DNA of 30,591 bases from JAILLW01 sp045640905 (GTDB taxonomy: Bacteria; Bacillota; Clostridia; Lachnospirales; Lachnospiraceae): NCBI GenBank assembly GCA_045640905.1, contig JAZUFW010000064.1, positions 1 to 30,591 of the forward strand. The letters are read 5' to 3'. The position numbers and the translations under genes are program-made. The notes below the pieces were generated by a model that saw only the letters and a program-made list of their open reading frames with translations, was not told the DNA's origin and did no database searches. Shown here piece by piece: positions 23,357 to 30,591 of the stretch (positions within the stretch are counted from its first letter, which is position 1; the number at the start of each line of letters is the position of its first letter).

Positions 23357-23848
23357 ATGAAAAAGAAAAAATTTGGGTTACGTATATCAATCGGCTTTAT
23401 TCTGCTAATCGTGGGGTCATTTACCATTTCGTGTGCAGATAAGTCCGCAACAGAGAATTCTTCGGAAAAATATGAAAAAGAAATCAACGGTTCGAACTAT
23501 GAATTTTTTCCGGATTCGCTTCCGGAGGATGCCGAGAACACGGATTTTTTTTATTCCCCCGGCTTTTGGCTGGCTAAAAGCAAAGCCTATGTTAATTTTG
23601 AAACCACGGAAGAATATTTGGATGAGTATGAATTGAAGTATGGTCAAGATGTCGAAGAAGTGACATCGACAGATGTTTGGAGAGAGCGGCATATTGAGAA
23701 TGACATAATATGCGAATACATAATAGACAACTATCTGAATAACGACAGCTGCAATATATATGTTAAGGCAGAAGGCTTCAGCATTCAGGGGTATGCAATC
23801 GATCGGGATGAAAATGAGATATTCATATTCTATGACGGCTTTGATTGA
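23357..23848 (+). CDS. small putative lipoprotein, unknown function
   Basis: The 163-residue protein starts at ATG 23357. A basic N-terminus (MKKKKFGLR) is followed by a hydrophobic stretch and a lipobox-like FTISC, with Cys near residue 26, so it should be lipid-anchored outside the membrane. The mature part is acidic and rich in Tyr, Asn and Glu (ETTEEYLDEYELKYGQD, SCNIYVKAEGF) without a recognised domain. The ribosome binding site is weak: AAAGGT is about 20 bases away. It stands alone between the kdgK terminator and the RiPP precursor gene, and may be unrelated to both. Family not recognised. Confidence 0.7.
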   Translation: MKKKKFGLRISIGFILLIVGSFTISCADKSATENSSEKYEKEINGSNYEFFPDSLPEDAENTDFFYSPGFWLAKSKAYVNFETTEEYLDEYELKYGQDVEEVTSTDVWRERHIENDIICEYIIDNYLNNDSCNIYVKAEGFSIQGYAIDRDENEIFIFYDGFD

Positions 23849-23961
23849 CGGTATTTATCAGGACCCGATTCATTGATTTAGCACCTGAAAAATGATACAT
23901 TTTTGTTAGTGAATTATTGGGATAACATATGCAAAAAACGATTATTTAAGGAGGGATACTT

Positions 23962-24333
23962 ATGGAACTCACACAGGAAATTATTGAAAAAGCAAAGAAT
24001 ACTGAAACAGTGGAAGAGTTAATCGAACTGGCTCGCAAAAACGGGGTTGAATTGACCGAAGAAGAGGCTAAAGCTACATTTGAAGAAGCTCATCAGGCTC
24101 TTTCCGATGATGAACTTGATAATGTAGAAGGCGGAACCTGCTACAGCAGCGGTACTTACGGACCGAGCGGATACCAGAAGTATGCAATTGTGACTGCTAT
24201 GAATCATTGTTACGGCTATTATCCTGAAAAATCGTCCAGTCATGAAATTTGTGCTGAGTGTAAATACAGCTTTTCACAGGGAGCAACAATGTACTGCGCT
24301 ATCCGTACCAAGGATGATGATCCTCACAAATAA
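23962..24333 (+). CDS. Nif11-like leader RiPP precursor peptide
   Basis: The 123-residue peptide starts at ATG 23962 behind a very strong ribosome binding site (AAGGAGGG). The leader (residues 1-58) looks like a Nif11-type helical leader: VEELIELARKNGVELTEEEA, then ALSDDELDNVEGG ending in the double Gly 57-58 where proteases cut. The 65-residue core has five Cys (60, 83, 97, 100, 112, including a CAEC pair), many Tyr and Gly (TCYSSGTYGPSGYQKY, CYGYY), and an acidic end (KDDDPHK). A radical SAM/SPASM enzyme starts 2 bases after its stop, so the pair is a RiPP-like modification locus. The core is long for a thioether peptide. No transporter or protease is visible nearby. Confidence 0.8.
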   Translation: MELTQEIIEKAKNTETVEELIELARKNGVELTEEEAKATFEEAHQALSDDELDNVEGGTCYSSGTYGPSGYQKYAIVTAMNHCYGYYPEKSSSHEICAECKYSFSQGATMYCAIRTKDDDPHK

Positions 24334-24335
24334 AA

Positions 24336-25724
24336 ATGAGTAAGTATATATTGTCCGATAGCATTGCGCTTCGTTCGTGGCAGATGGTTCCGTATGCCTA
24401 TTACGTAAAGAACGAACGCAGTGCAAAGGGACTTAAAAAAGATGAATATGAGCTTTTGAAAAAGTGTGACGGAAATACGGACATTCCTGATAGCGAGCTT
24501 TTGCAAAGGCTTCTTAAAAATGGGCTTGTAAGACCTGCGAGAGAGGGAGATTCGTTATCTTCCTGGCAGAGTCCGATGCAGTGCGATAATCGATATTTTC
24601 CGGCAATGAATCTGATGATTACAGGACGGTGCAATTATAATTGTCTTCACTGCTTTAATGCTTCGGACAACAGCCGTCTTCAGAGTGAATTTACTTTGGA
24701 AGAGGCACTTTTGCTGATTAATGAAGCCCAACAGTGCGGGATAAATGCGTTTACGATTACCGGCGGAGAACCGATGTTACATCCGCATTTTATGGATATC
24801 GTGCGTGCTGTTTACGATCATGGAATGTACGTGGAAGAATTGAATACAAACGGATTCTTTCTTACACAGGATATTCTCGATGAGATGAAGGCTATCGGTT
24901 GCAGTCCGCTTATAAAGATTTCTTTTGACGGAGCAGGCTGTCATGACTTTCTTAGAGGGCACGAAGGAGCGGAGGAAGATGCACTTCGCGCGATAAAACT
25001 TTGTGTTCAAAACGGATTTCGGGTCAAAGTACAGACTAATGTTCACAGAAAGAACGTTCAGAGCATGTTGCCGACCGCAAAGCTTTTGAACGATATCGGC
25101 GTTGAGGAAATGCGTATTATTCGTACGACGGAATCTCCCCGCTGGATACAAAATGCAGGCGATGCATGCCTTTCATTTGAAGAGTATTTTGATGTAATGC
25201 TCGAATTTATTAATGAATATAAAAAGACGAACTGCCATATGGAAATTGATATATGGCAGTTTGTTCATGTTAGTAACGCACATAAAGTATATCGCCCCGA
25301 AGCTGTTTTGTGCGGCATGGGGGAATACCGTGATTCGCTTCCCGTATGTAAGGGAAACCGAGGAATGGTTGCGGTTTCTGCAAACGGCAATTTGTATCCT
25401 TGCCATCAACAGTCAGGCTTATTCGATGTTCGTGGATGGTGTCTCGGAAATGTAAAAAAGGACGGCCTTAAGAAATTTCTTCGGGAAGGCGCATATCTTG
25501 AAAGTGTATGCACGACCGTTAAGGATTTGGCCGAAAACAATCAAAAATGTGCTACCTGCAAGTGGTTTAAGTATTGCTGTGGCGGATGCCGTGTTATCGC
25601 TTTGGCAAAGACAGACGATGTCTTCGGCTCCGATCCGTCAAGTTGCCTTTACTTTGAGGGCGGATATATGCAAAAACTCGAGGAGACTCTGGAGGGATAT
25701 ACCAATTTGTTGCCGATACTATAA
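24336..25724 (+). CDS. radical SAM/SPASM peptide-modifying enzyme
   Basis: The 462-residue protein starts 2 bp after the precursor stop (probable coupled translation). Residues 1 to about 75 look like a PqqD-like recognition region (LKKDEYELLKKCDGN, ELLQRLLKNGLVRPA). The radical SAM domain has CNYNCLHC (CxxxCxxC, about residues 98-105) for the first 4Fe-4S cluster, then ITGGEPMLHP, EELNTNGFFL and KISFDGAG. The SPASM tail carries the auxiliary-cluster cysteines: VCKGN, LYPCHQQ, CATCKWFKYCCGGCR and SSCLYF. Enzymes of this kind install carbon-sulfur or carbon-carbon links in ribosomal peptides. The partner is the Cys-rich precursor at 23962. The exact linkage cannot be told by eye. Confidence 0.92.
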   Translation: MSKYILSDSIALRSWQMVPYAYYVKNERSAKGLKKDEYELLKKCDGNTDIPDSELLQRLLKNGLVRPAREGDSLSSWQSPMQCDNRYFPAMNLMITGRCNYNCLHCFNASDNSRLQSEFTLEEALLLINEAQQCGINAFTITGGEPMLHPHFMDIVRAVYDHGMYVEELNTNGFFLTQDILDEMKAIGCSPLIKISFDGAGCHDFLRGHEGAEEDALRAIKLCVQNGFRVKVQTNVHRKNVQSMLPTAKLLNDIGVEEMRIIRTTESPRWIQNAGDACLSFEEYFDVMLEFINEYKKTNCHMEIDIWQFVHVSNAHKVYRPEAVLCGMGEYRDSLPVCKGNRGMVAVSANGNLYPCHQQSGLFDVRGWCLGNVKKDGLKKFLREGAYLESVCTTVKDLAENNQKCATCKWFKYCCGGCRVIALAKTDDVFGSDPSSCLYFEGGYMQKLEETLEGYTNLLPIL

Positions 25725-25815
25725 ACCTTTGTATTGAGCCGATTGTTATTTGAAGGAAGCGAAAAGGAGAACATGATTTTTTCGATGGCAGTTAAAAACT
25801 GCGGAAAGGATTTCT

Positions 25816-26454
25816 ATGAACGAATCAAAAAAGCAATTTTATCGCAATCAGGCAGAAACGGTAATCAGGAAAATGCAATTACGTGGAATGGATGCCTGTT
25901 TTTGTGAAGATATAGATGAGGCTCAAAGGAAACTTATTGAACTACTCGGAAATGACAGAAAGACGGTTGCATATGGAGGATCCATGACTATAGATGACAA
26001 TGGTTTCAAAGAAAAAATAGTTGAAGCCGGTCATGAATTAATAGTGAGGGAACAATATAAGTCTCCTGAAGAAATCAGGGACTGTAAGGCAAAGACCATT
26101 AACGCCGATGCGTTTTTGATGAGTTCTAACGCAATCACTCTTGACGGCGAATTAATCAATATAGACGGACGAGGAAACCGTGTTTCATATCTGATTTACG
26201 GCCCGGATGAGGTATATGTTATTGCCGGGATGAACAAGATTGTATTTGATGTGGAGGACGGAATAAAGCGTGTACGCAATTTTGCATCACCTCCAAATAC
26301 GGTTAGGCTAAACAGAGATACACCTTGCGCCAAAACCGGAGTTTGCGGAAATTGTCTGAACGGATCAATTTGCTCACAGATAGTGATTACCAGGACATCG
26401 ATGATTCCACACAGAATTAAGGTGATTTTGATAGGAGAGGAACTCGGATATTAA
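25816..26454 (+). CDS. LUD domain protein (LutC/YkgG-like)
   Basis: The 212-residue protein starts at ATG 25816 after AAGGA. It matches the LUD (lactate utilisation, formerly DUF162) family found in stand-alone form in many anaerobes: KQFYRNQAETVIRKMQLRGM at the start, VAYGGSMTIDDNGF, ADAFLMSSNAITLDGELINIDGRGNRVSYLIYGP, VYVIAGMNKIV and SPPNTVRL. A Cys-rich segment (CAKTGVCGNCLNGSIC) near residue 175 could hold an Fe-S cluster or metal. The precise reaction of these short LUD proteins is unknown. Its place after the radical SAM gene (91 bp gap) may be chance. Confidence 0.88.
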   Translation: MNESKKQFYRNQAETVIRKMQLRGMDACFCEDIDEAQRKLIELLGNDRKTVAYGGSMTIDDNGFKEKIVEAGHELIVREQYKSPEEIRDCKAKTINADAFLMSSNAITLDGELINIDGRGNRVSYLIYGPDEVYVIAGMNKIVFDVEDGIKRVRNFASPPNTVRLNRDTPCAKTGVCGNCLNGSICSQIVITRTSMIPHRIKVILIGEELGY

Positions 26455-26478
26455 TTTGTTGTACTTTTCGGAGGGAAT

Positions 26479-28629
26479 ATGAGGAAAAGAAGAATATTAC
26501 TGATTCTGATTGTGGTGCTATCGGTACTGGTCGGTTGCGGTCTTTTTGAGTCCGACAAAGATTCGGATTCCTCGAAAGAGCAGACGACTTCGTCTTCGCA
26601 TAAGACGAAGAACAAAAAAGAGAAGAAAGACAAGAAAGATAAGAAAAATAAGGATAAAGAGCAGGACAAGGATGAAGAAGAGAAAGTAGTCGATCCGGAA
26701 TCTTGTCCCGAATTTGATTTGGTTCAGGATTTCAAAGCTGTTTATACGTGGGATGATACGGATGTAACAGGATATATGAGCGTAACTTACCTGCAGCTAA
26801 AGGATTCGTCCGCGCAGGATTATCCCAACCTCGAGGCTAATCTGTACAGTTTCAATGAGGAAAGCAGAAAGAAATTTGAAGCGGACATGGCTGACTTTAC
26901 GGAAGAATCCCGAAGCTTTTATGATCAAATGCCGACCGAGGACGAAGGGTTTGATTTTGAAAGGTGTTACGATTATCGCGATATTACGGTTACCAGAGCA
27001 GATAAAGATGTAACTTCATTTTTTGTTAGAAACTCCAATTATTTGGGCAGTCACGAACCCGCTGAAAGTTATACATGTGTGAATCTTGATTCCGTAACGG
27101 GCCTTGACATAGAGTTTTCGGATATAGTAGCGGATGAAAGCGGTTTTGAAAAAGCACTGGAAACTCTTTATGAAGAAAAGTTTGGTGTTCCGCTTACCGT
27201 ATACGGGGATGTGGACCCTTCGACCTATGATTGGTGTTTAACGCCCATAGGAATTAACGTATATTTTCCGAAGGAATATCCCGAAACATTATCTGTCAGC
27301 GGAAATTATCTGGGTGTTGGATTTGATGCGTATCCTGAGCTGTTTACCGAAAAATACAGACCCGAAAATGATGATTATGTATATCCGTTAAATACATATG
27401 AGGATTTGTATGTTGATATTGATAATGACGGAAGTGTCAACAAAGTATCCTTTGGAGTAATCGTACCTGAAGGCGCTGAAGGAAGCGGTGAATGCGAAGG
27501 CTATACCATCAGTGTAGACGATACGGAGTATGATGATTTTGGCGAAAACTGGTTTTATGAATGGCAGCCTTATTATGTCCATACATCAGACGGAGCCTAT
27601 ATTTACGCATATTTGACCGGGTATGAGAATAACTATATCGATGTTGTTAAACTTGATGAATCAAGGCCTTCGTACGAAAAGACTTTGGTAGCAGACAACC
27701 TTTACAGCAAACAGGAACCGGGAAGAGGAGACATATACAGATTTCGTGCTAACGCTTTTACGAGTTCCCAAATCCTTTTGAAGAGAGATTTTGCAACCGA
27801 TGTCTGCGGAGAATATATGTATATGCCCGTGGTCAGTTCCGAAGATGAAGAAGGAATGGGCGAGTGGTCGTTCGAAATCTACGACTTTGACGGCAAATAT
27901 TATATTGAGGAATTAAGTGATTATTATTACGGGGCAGGCGAGATAGAACTTTTAAGTGATACTCCAACGCCGTGTGATGACGGTTACTCCTACAGAATCA
28001 AAATTCATTACTTCTCCGGATTTGCTTTTGCGGGAGATTATCAGGGAAGCGGTTATGAATGTGATCTTATTGTACATGAGGACGGCTCGATAGTACTGAC
28101 GAAGGGCCAGCCCTTTGATCAGGGCGACGAAATTATTTTGTTCCCGTACAGAGATAACCCGATCCACTATATGATGAACGACATCGCAACAGAGAATCTT
28201 GATTGCCCTGCAGTTATCGGGGCTTGGAGATTTGTGGGTACAGACGAAAATAACGAAGCTTTTGAAAACTACTTTGAACTTAGACCGAACGGAACTGCTG
28301 TTTTGGTGTCAAAGACGGATACACGTCCGCCGGTAGTAACAATCGGAGCATATCAGGTATTTAATTTAAGCGATATGCATGAAGCTACCATTACCTTCTC
28401 GGGAGAAATAATGGGATATGCCTGTCAACCATCCGAAGAAATGGAGTTTTCATATGATACCTCGGCTGATATTTTGACATTTGCGCCTTTCGGATATGAT
28501 GACAGCGACTCTGTCATGGAATACTACAGAGCGTCAAAAGGCATGCATGCCATGAATATTGCACCGGGACCGGGCTCAAGAGAAGATGAAGTTATCAGTG
28601 CGTGGGAAGAATATTATTCTTTTGAATAA
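26479..28629 (+). CDS. large putative lipoprotein with Lys/Asp/Glu linker
   Basis: The 716-residue protein starts at ATG 26479 after GGAGGG. The signal peptide (MRKRRILLILIVVLSVLVGC) has a lipobox LVGC, with the lipidated Cys at residue 20. A charged Ser-rich and then Lys/Asp/Glu-rich linker (about 23-73, NKKEKKDKKDKK) leads to a long acidic extracellular part. Early in it, DVTGYMSVTYLQLK and FFVRNSNYLGSHEPAESYTCVNLDS resemble the beta-rich DUF3298/RsiV-type region of anti-sigma proteins; this is a weak impression. A C-terminal beta-rich segment (IGAWRFVGTDEN, FELRPNGTAVLV, GAYQVF) looks like a lipocalin-type module. The following gene encodes another lipoprotein, 44 bp on. Confidence 0.75.
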   Translation: MRKRRILLILIVVLSVLVGCGLFESDKDSDSSKEQTTSSSHKTKNKKEKKDKKDKKNKDKEQDKDEEEKVVDPESCPEFDLVQDFKAVYTWDDTDVTGYMSVTYLQLKDSSAQDYPNLEANLYSFNEESRKKFEADMADFTEESRSFYDQMPTEDEGFDFERCYDYRDITVTRADKDVTSFFVRNSNYLGSHEPAESYTCVNLDSVTGLDIEFSDIVADESGFEKALETLYEEKFGVPLTVYGDVDPSTYDWCLTPIGINVYFPKEYPETLSVSGNYLGVGFDAYPELFTEKYRPENDDYVYPLNTYEDLYVDIDNDGSVNKVSFGVIVPEGAEGSGECEGYTISVDDTEYDDFGENWFYEWQPYYVHTSDGAYIYAYLTGYENNYIDVVKLDESRPSYEKTLVADNLYSKQEPGRGDIYRFRANAFTSSQILLKRDFATDVCGEYMYMPVVSSEDEEGMGEWSFEIYDFDGKYYIEELSDYYYGAGEIELLSDTPTPCDDGYSYRIKIHYFSGFAFAGDYQGSGYECDLIVHEDGSIVLTKGQPFDQGDEIILFPYRDNPIHYMMNDIATENLDCPAVIGAWRFVGTDENNEAFENYFELRPNGTAVLVSKTDTRPPVVTIGAYQVFNLSDMHEATITFSGEIMGYACQPSEEMEFSYDTSADILTFAPFGYDDSDSVMEYYRASKGMHAMNIAPGPGSREDEVISAWEEYYSFE

Positions 28630-28673
28630 CCTGTGAAAGTGTATATTTGATTTCTGTGAATAGGTGTAGATTT

Positions 28674-29705
28674 ATGAAAAGAACAATAGTTGCAGTGGCG
28701 CTTTTGCTGACGGGAGTATTTATGTGTATAGGACTTTGTGCATGTTCGAAAAAGGCTGGTGATGAGAAGACAGATGATCCCGACAAGACCGTGACTAAAG
28801 CTGTAGTCCAGAGCGCGGCCATAACCGAGGAAGAAGATGTGATTTGCGGGGGAACAACGAACAAAACCGATTATGATGCTCCGAAGGAGATTAAGTCAGA
28901 TAATCTCGTAAGGTTATCGATGGGATTTTATCATGAGGACAAGTACGACAAATCAAACGGCAGATACTATATTTTTGTTTTGGAACCCGATGCCGACGGA
29001 AAACTCATTTTGAAAGACAGTTATGTCGGTGAAGGTTTTGAGGTTTCGGAATCTGTGCTTGACGGAGCTCAGGAGATTATCAAAAAATATGATTTGGCCA
29101 AAGCAAACGGTGTAAACAAGATTACGGCCGGACTTCCTCCGGAATATGAAGAATGTGATTTCATAGCTGAATATGACAGCGGTGAACGTATTTCGTTTGC
29201 CGAAAACAGTGATCCGTCTTCGGAATGGGGAAATGAGTTTATTGAATATTTTGCAGATATATTTGCCGAAAACGGCGATGAAAAGTATCTGACGCCACAG
29301 ATTGAAGGTGTCATTACGTGCTTTAATCTGGAAATACAAAAAGATAATATTATCTATCAGTATTATACCGAAGGTGAAAATAACATCTACAGATGTATTT
29401 TTGATCAGAATAAGGAAGAAGTAATTGATGAAACCACCGTGGAAGTCGATCCTGAATATTATGACGGTATTCTATCAATAGTCAGTGATAAGGAAATAAG
29501 GGATTTTGAAAATATGGATTCATCATTCGATTTCTATTCTGACGGCATAGCACCGCCATATTATGATTTCTATATTGAATTTGATAACGAAGATATTATT
29601 GCAGGAGCATCCTGCGATCCTGAAGAACTCGACAAATTTATGCCGCTTGGTACAGAGTTGATGGAATACATTGACGGATATATAGATTCCCGTCTTGGTA
29701 ATTAA
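28674..29705 (+). CDS. putative lipoprotein, unknown function
   Basis: The protein is about 343 residues. The ATG at 28674 is chosen because the signal peptide begins there (MKRTIVAVALLLTGVFMCIGLCAC) and AGGTG precedes it; the frame is open slightly further upstream. The lipobox is GLCAC, with the lipidated Cys at about residue 24. The mature protein is very acidic, with repeated Asp/Glu/Tyr stretches (FYSDGIAPPYYDFYIEFDNED), and no domain I can name. It shares style with the preceding lipoprotein and is probably in one transcription unit with it, ending at the terminator at 29721. Confidence 0.75.
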   Translation: MKRTIVAVALLLTGVFMCIGLCACSKKAGDEKTDDPDKTVTKAVVQSAAITEEEDVICGGTTNKTDYDAPKEIKSDNLVRLSMGFYHEDKYDKSNGRYYIFVLEPDADGKLILKDSYVGEGFEVSESVLDGAQEIIKKYDLAKANGVNKITAGLPPEYEECDFIAEYDSGERISFAENSDPSSEWGNEFIEYFADIFAENGDEKYLTPQIEGVITCFNLEIQKDNIIYQYYTEGENNIYRCIFDQNKEEVIDETTVEVDPEYYDGILSIVSDKEIRDFENMDSSFDFYSDGIAPPYYDFYIEFDNEDIIAGASCDPEELDKFMPLGTELMEYIDGYIDSRLGN

Positions 29706-29720
29706 CTAACGGCATTAAGG

Positions 29721-29747
29721 GCCGCCTCATATTGAGGCGGCTTTTTT
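29721..29747 (+). terminator. rho-independent terminator
   Basis: GCCGCCTCA (29721-29729) pairs perfectly with TGAGGCGGC (29733-29741) around a 3-base loop and is followed by six T. It closes the lipoprotein pair and lies 13 bp before the repeat array. Confidence 0.95.
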
Positions 29748-29760
29748 GACGAGGTGAGAG

Positions 29761-30590
29761 GTATCCTAAAAGTAGTTGAATAGGCAGAATAGGATACAGG
29801 GATGGGACGGTCCGTATCCTAAAAGTAGTTGAATGGGGAGAATAGGATACAGGGATGGGACGGTCCGTATCCTAAAAGTAGTTGAATAGGCAGAATAGGA
29901 TACGAAGACGGGGTGTTTCGTATCCTAAATGTAGTTGAATGGGCAGAATAGGATACAGGGATGGGACGGTCCGTATCCTAAAGTGAGTCAATTGGCTGAA
30001 ATAGGATACCGAGCTGTATCCTAAAAGGTATAGAACGTCTGGAATAGGATACGAGGACCTAGTGGAAGGGTGTTTTCGAAGGGTGTGAAGCACCTAATAA
30101 TGCTTACTCTGCTTGATTAACAGTGTATCTGTCAGCGGCACTTGGTCAACCCCGAAGCCGCATGCGGTGCACTTCGCGCAGGGTTGACGAAGTGCCGGTG
30201 CCAGATAGAATATCGAGCAAGCAGAGCAAGAATTAGGTATGTGTTCTGTATCCTAAAGTAGGCTAACGGTTGGAATAGGATACAGGGATGGGACGGTCCG
30301 TATCCTAAAGTAGGCTAAGGGCTGGAATAGGATACAGGGATGGGATGGTCTGTATCCTAAAAGTAGTTGAATAGGCAAAATAGGATACGAAGACAGGGCG
30401 ATTCGTATCCTAAAAGTAGTTGAATGGGGAGAATAGGATACAGAAATGAGGCGGTCTGTATCCTAAAGTGAGTCAATTGGCTGAAATAGGATACCGAGCT
30501 GTATCCTAAAAGGTATAGAACGGCTGGAATAGGATACGAAGACGGGGTGTTTCGTATCCTAAAGTGAGTTTATCGGCTGGAATAGGATAC
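29761..30590. repeat. array of 13 palindrome-ended 36-37 bp repeat units
   Basis: Thirteen units begin GTATCCTA and end TAGGATAC, starting at 29761, 29814, 29867, 29920, 29973, 30016, 30248, 30300, 30352, 30405, 30458, 30501 and 30554. Each is 37 bp, except 36 bp at 30248 and 30300. Between them are linkers of 16 bp, or 6 bp (CGAGCT) in two places, and one 195-bp gap at 30053-30247. The 16-bp linker AGGGATGGGACGGTCC occurs four times. Because unit ends alternate in orientation, each end can pair within its unit or with the neighbour across the linker. No convincing gene lies in this part of the window; a short minus-strand frame is produced by the repeats. The array runs to the window edge. 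Confidence 0.9.
30103..30230. repeat. large nested inverted repeat inside the array
   Basis: Three nested pairs of arms share one centre. Outer: CTTACTCTGCTTG (30103-30115) with CAAGCAGAGCAAG (30218-30230), plus TATCTG with CAGATA inside it. Middle: GGCACTTGGTCAACCC (30137-30152) with GGGTTGACGAAGTGCC (30181-30196), one mismatch. Inner: CGAAG (30153-30157) with CTTCG (30172-30176), and CCGCATGCGG (30158-30167) as its own palindrome. It would form a long, branched hairpin in RNA or single-stranded DNA. It occupies the only long gap between array units and could be a small non-coding RNA, a mobile MITE-like insert or a recombination site. Confidence 0.8.
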
Positions 30591-30591
30591 G

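Noticed and set aside
29872..30093. 73-codon minus-strand frame across the repeats
   Set aside because: It is made of the repeat units and linkers and has no protein-like character.
29761..30590. CRISPR array
   Set aside because: Units are of CRISPR-like length, but the linkers are only 6 or 16 bp, several are identical, and no cas gene is seen. It is a structured palindromic repeat array.

Overview
The window looks like a piece of chromosome from a low-to-moderate G+C anaerobic Bacillota, most likely a clostridial (Lachnospiraceae-like) gut or rumen species. The grounds are the strong AGGAGG-type ribosome binding sites, the gene families (YugP-type Zn peptidase, LytTR/DUF3021 pair, KDPG aldolase with a VOC tail, LUD protein, Nif11-like RiPP precursor with radical SAM enzyme), and several lipoproteins with clostridial signal peptides. 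Species cannot be told from the sequence alone.

Layout. 1-1080: the end of a von Willebrand A protein, a truncated ADP-ribosylglycohydrolase and a probable decayed type I toxin remnant. 1081-2300: a small membrane protein and a YugP-type membrane zinc peptidase, closed by a hairpin terminator. 2313-16928: two divergent operons leaving a shared intergenic region at 7299-7533. The minus-strand operon encodes an arylamine N-acetyltransferase (NAT) homologue, a STAS domain fused to an acyl-CoA-synthetase-like adenylating enzyme, an APH-type kinase and a fucosyltransferase-like protein. The plus-strand operon encodes two paralogous adenylation-thiolation-condensation (A-T-C) proteins (the first split by an in-frame stop), a second adenylating enzyme with a degenerate RsbW/SpoIIAB-like ATPase tail, and two more NAT homologues. 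17085-18802: CPBP protease, LytTR regulator and DUF3021 membrane protein, behind a good promoter with direct repeats. 18830-23221: a GntR/FCD regulator and the uronate genes uxaC, kdgA (fused to a VOC domain) and kdgK. 23357-29747: lipoproteins, a Nif11-leader precursor peptide with its radical SAM/SPASM enzyme, and a LUD protein. 29761-30590: an array of 13 palindrome-ended 36-37 bp units with a large nested inverted repeat in its middle, running to the window edge.

The most unusual content is the divergent 2.3-16.9 kb cluster. It looks like an uncharacterised small-molecule (amide or acyl-peptide) pathway. Two thiolation-bearing A-T-C proteins would hold acyl or amino-acyl groups, NAT homologues could move or release them as amides, and a kinase-like and a glycosyltransferase-like protein could decorate the product. 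The two free-standing adenylating enzymes carry the two halves of a partner-switching module, a STAS domain on one and an anti-sigma-kinase-like domain on the other, which suggests that they dock or regulate each other. No thioesterase, phosphopantetheinyl transferase or exporter is visible in the window. All functional claims are from reading motifs by eye; no searches were run.
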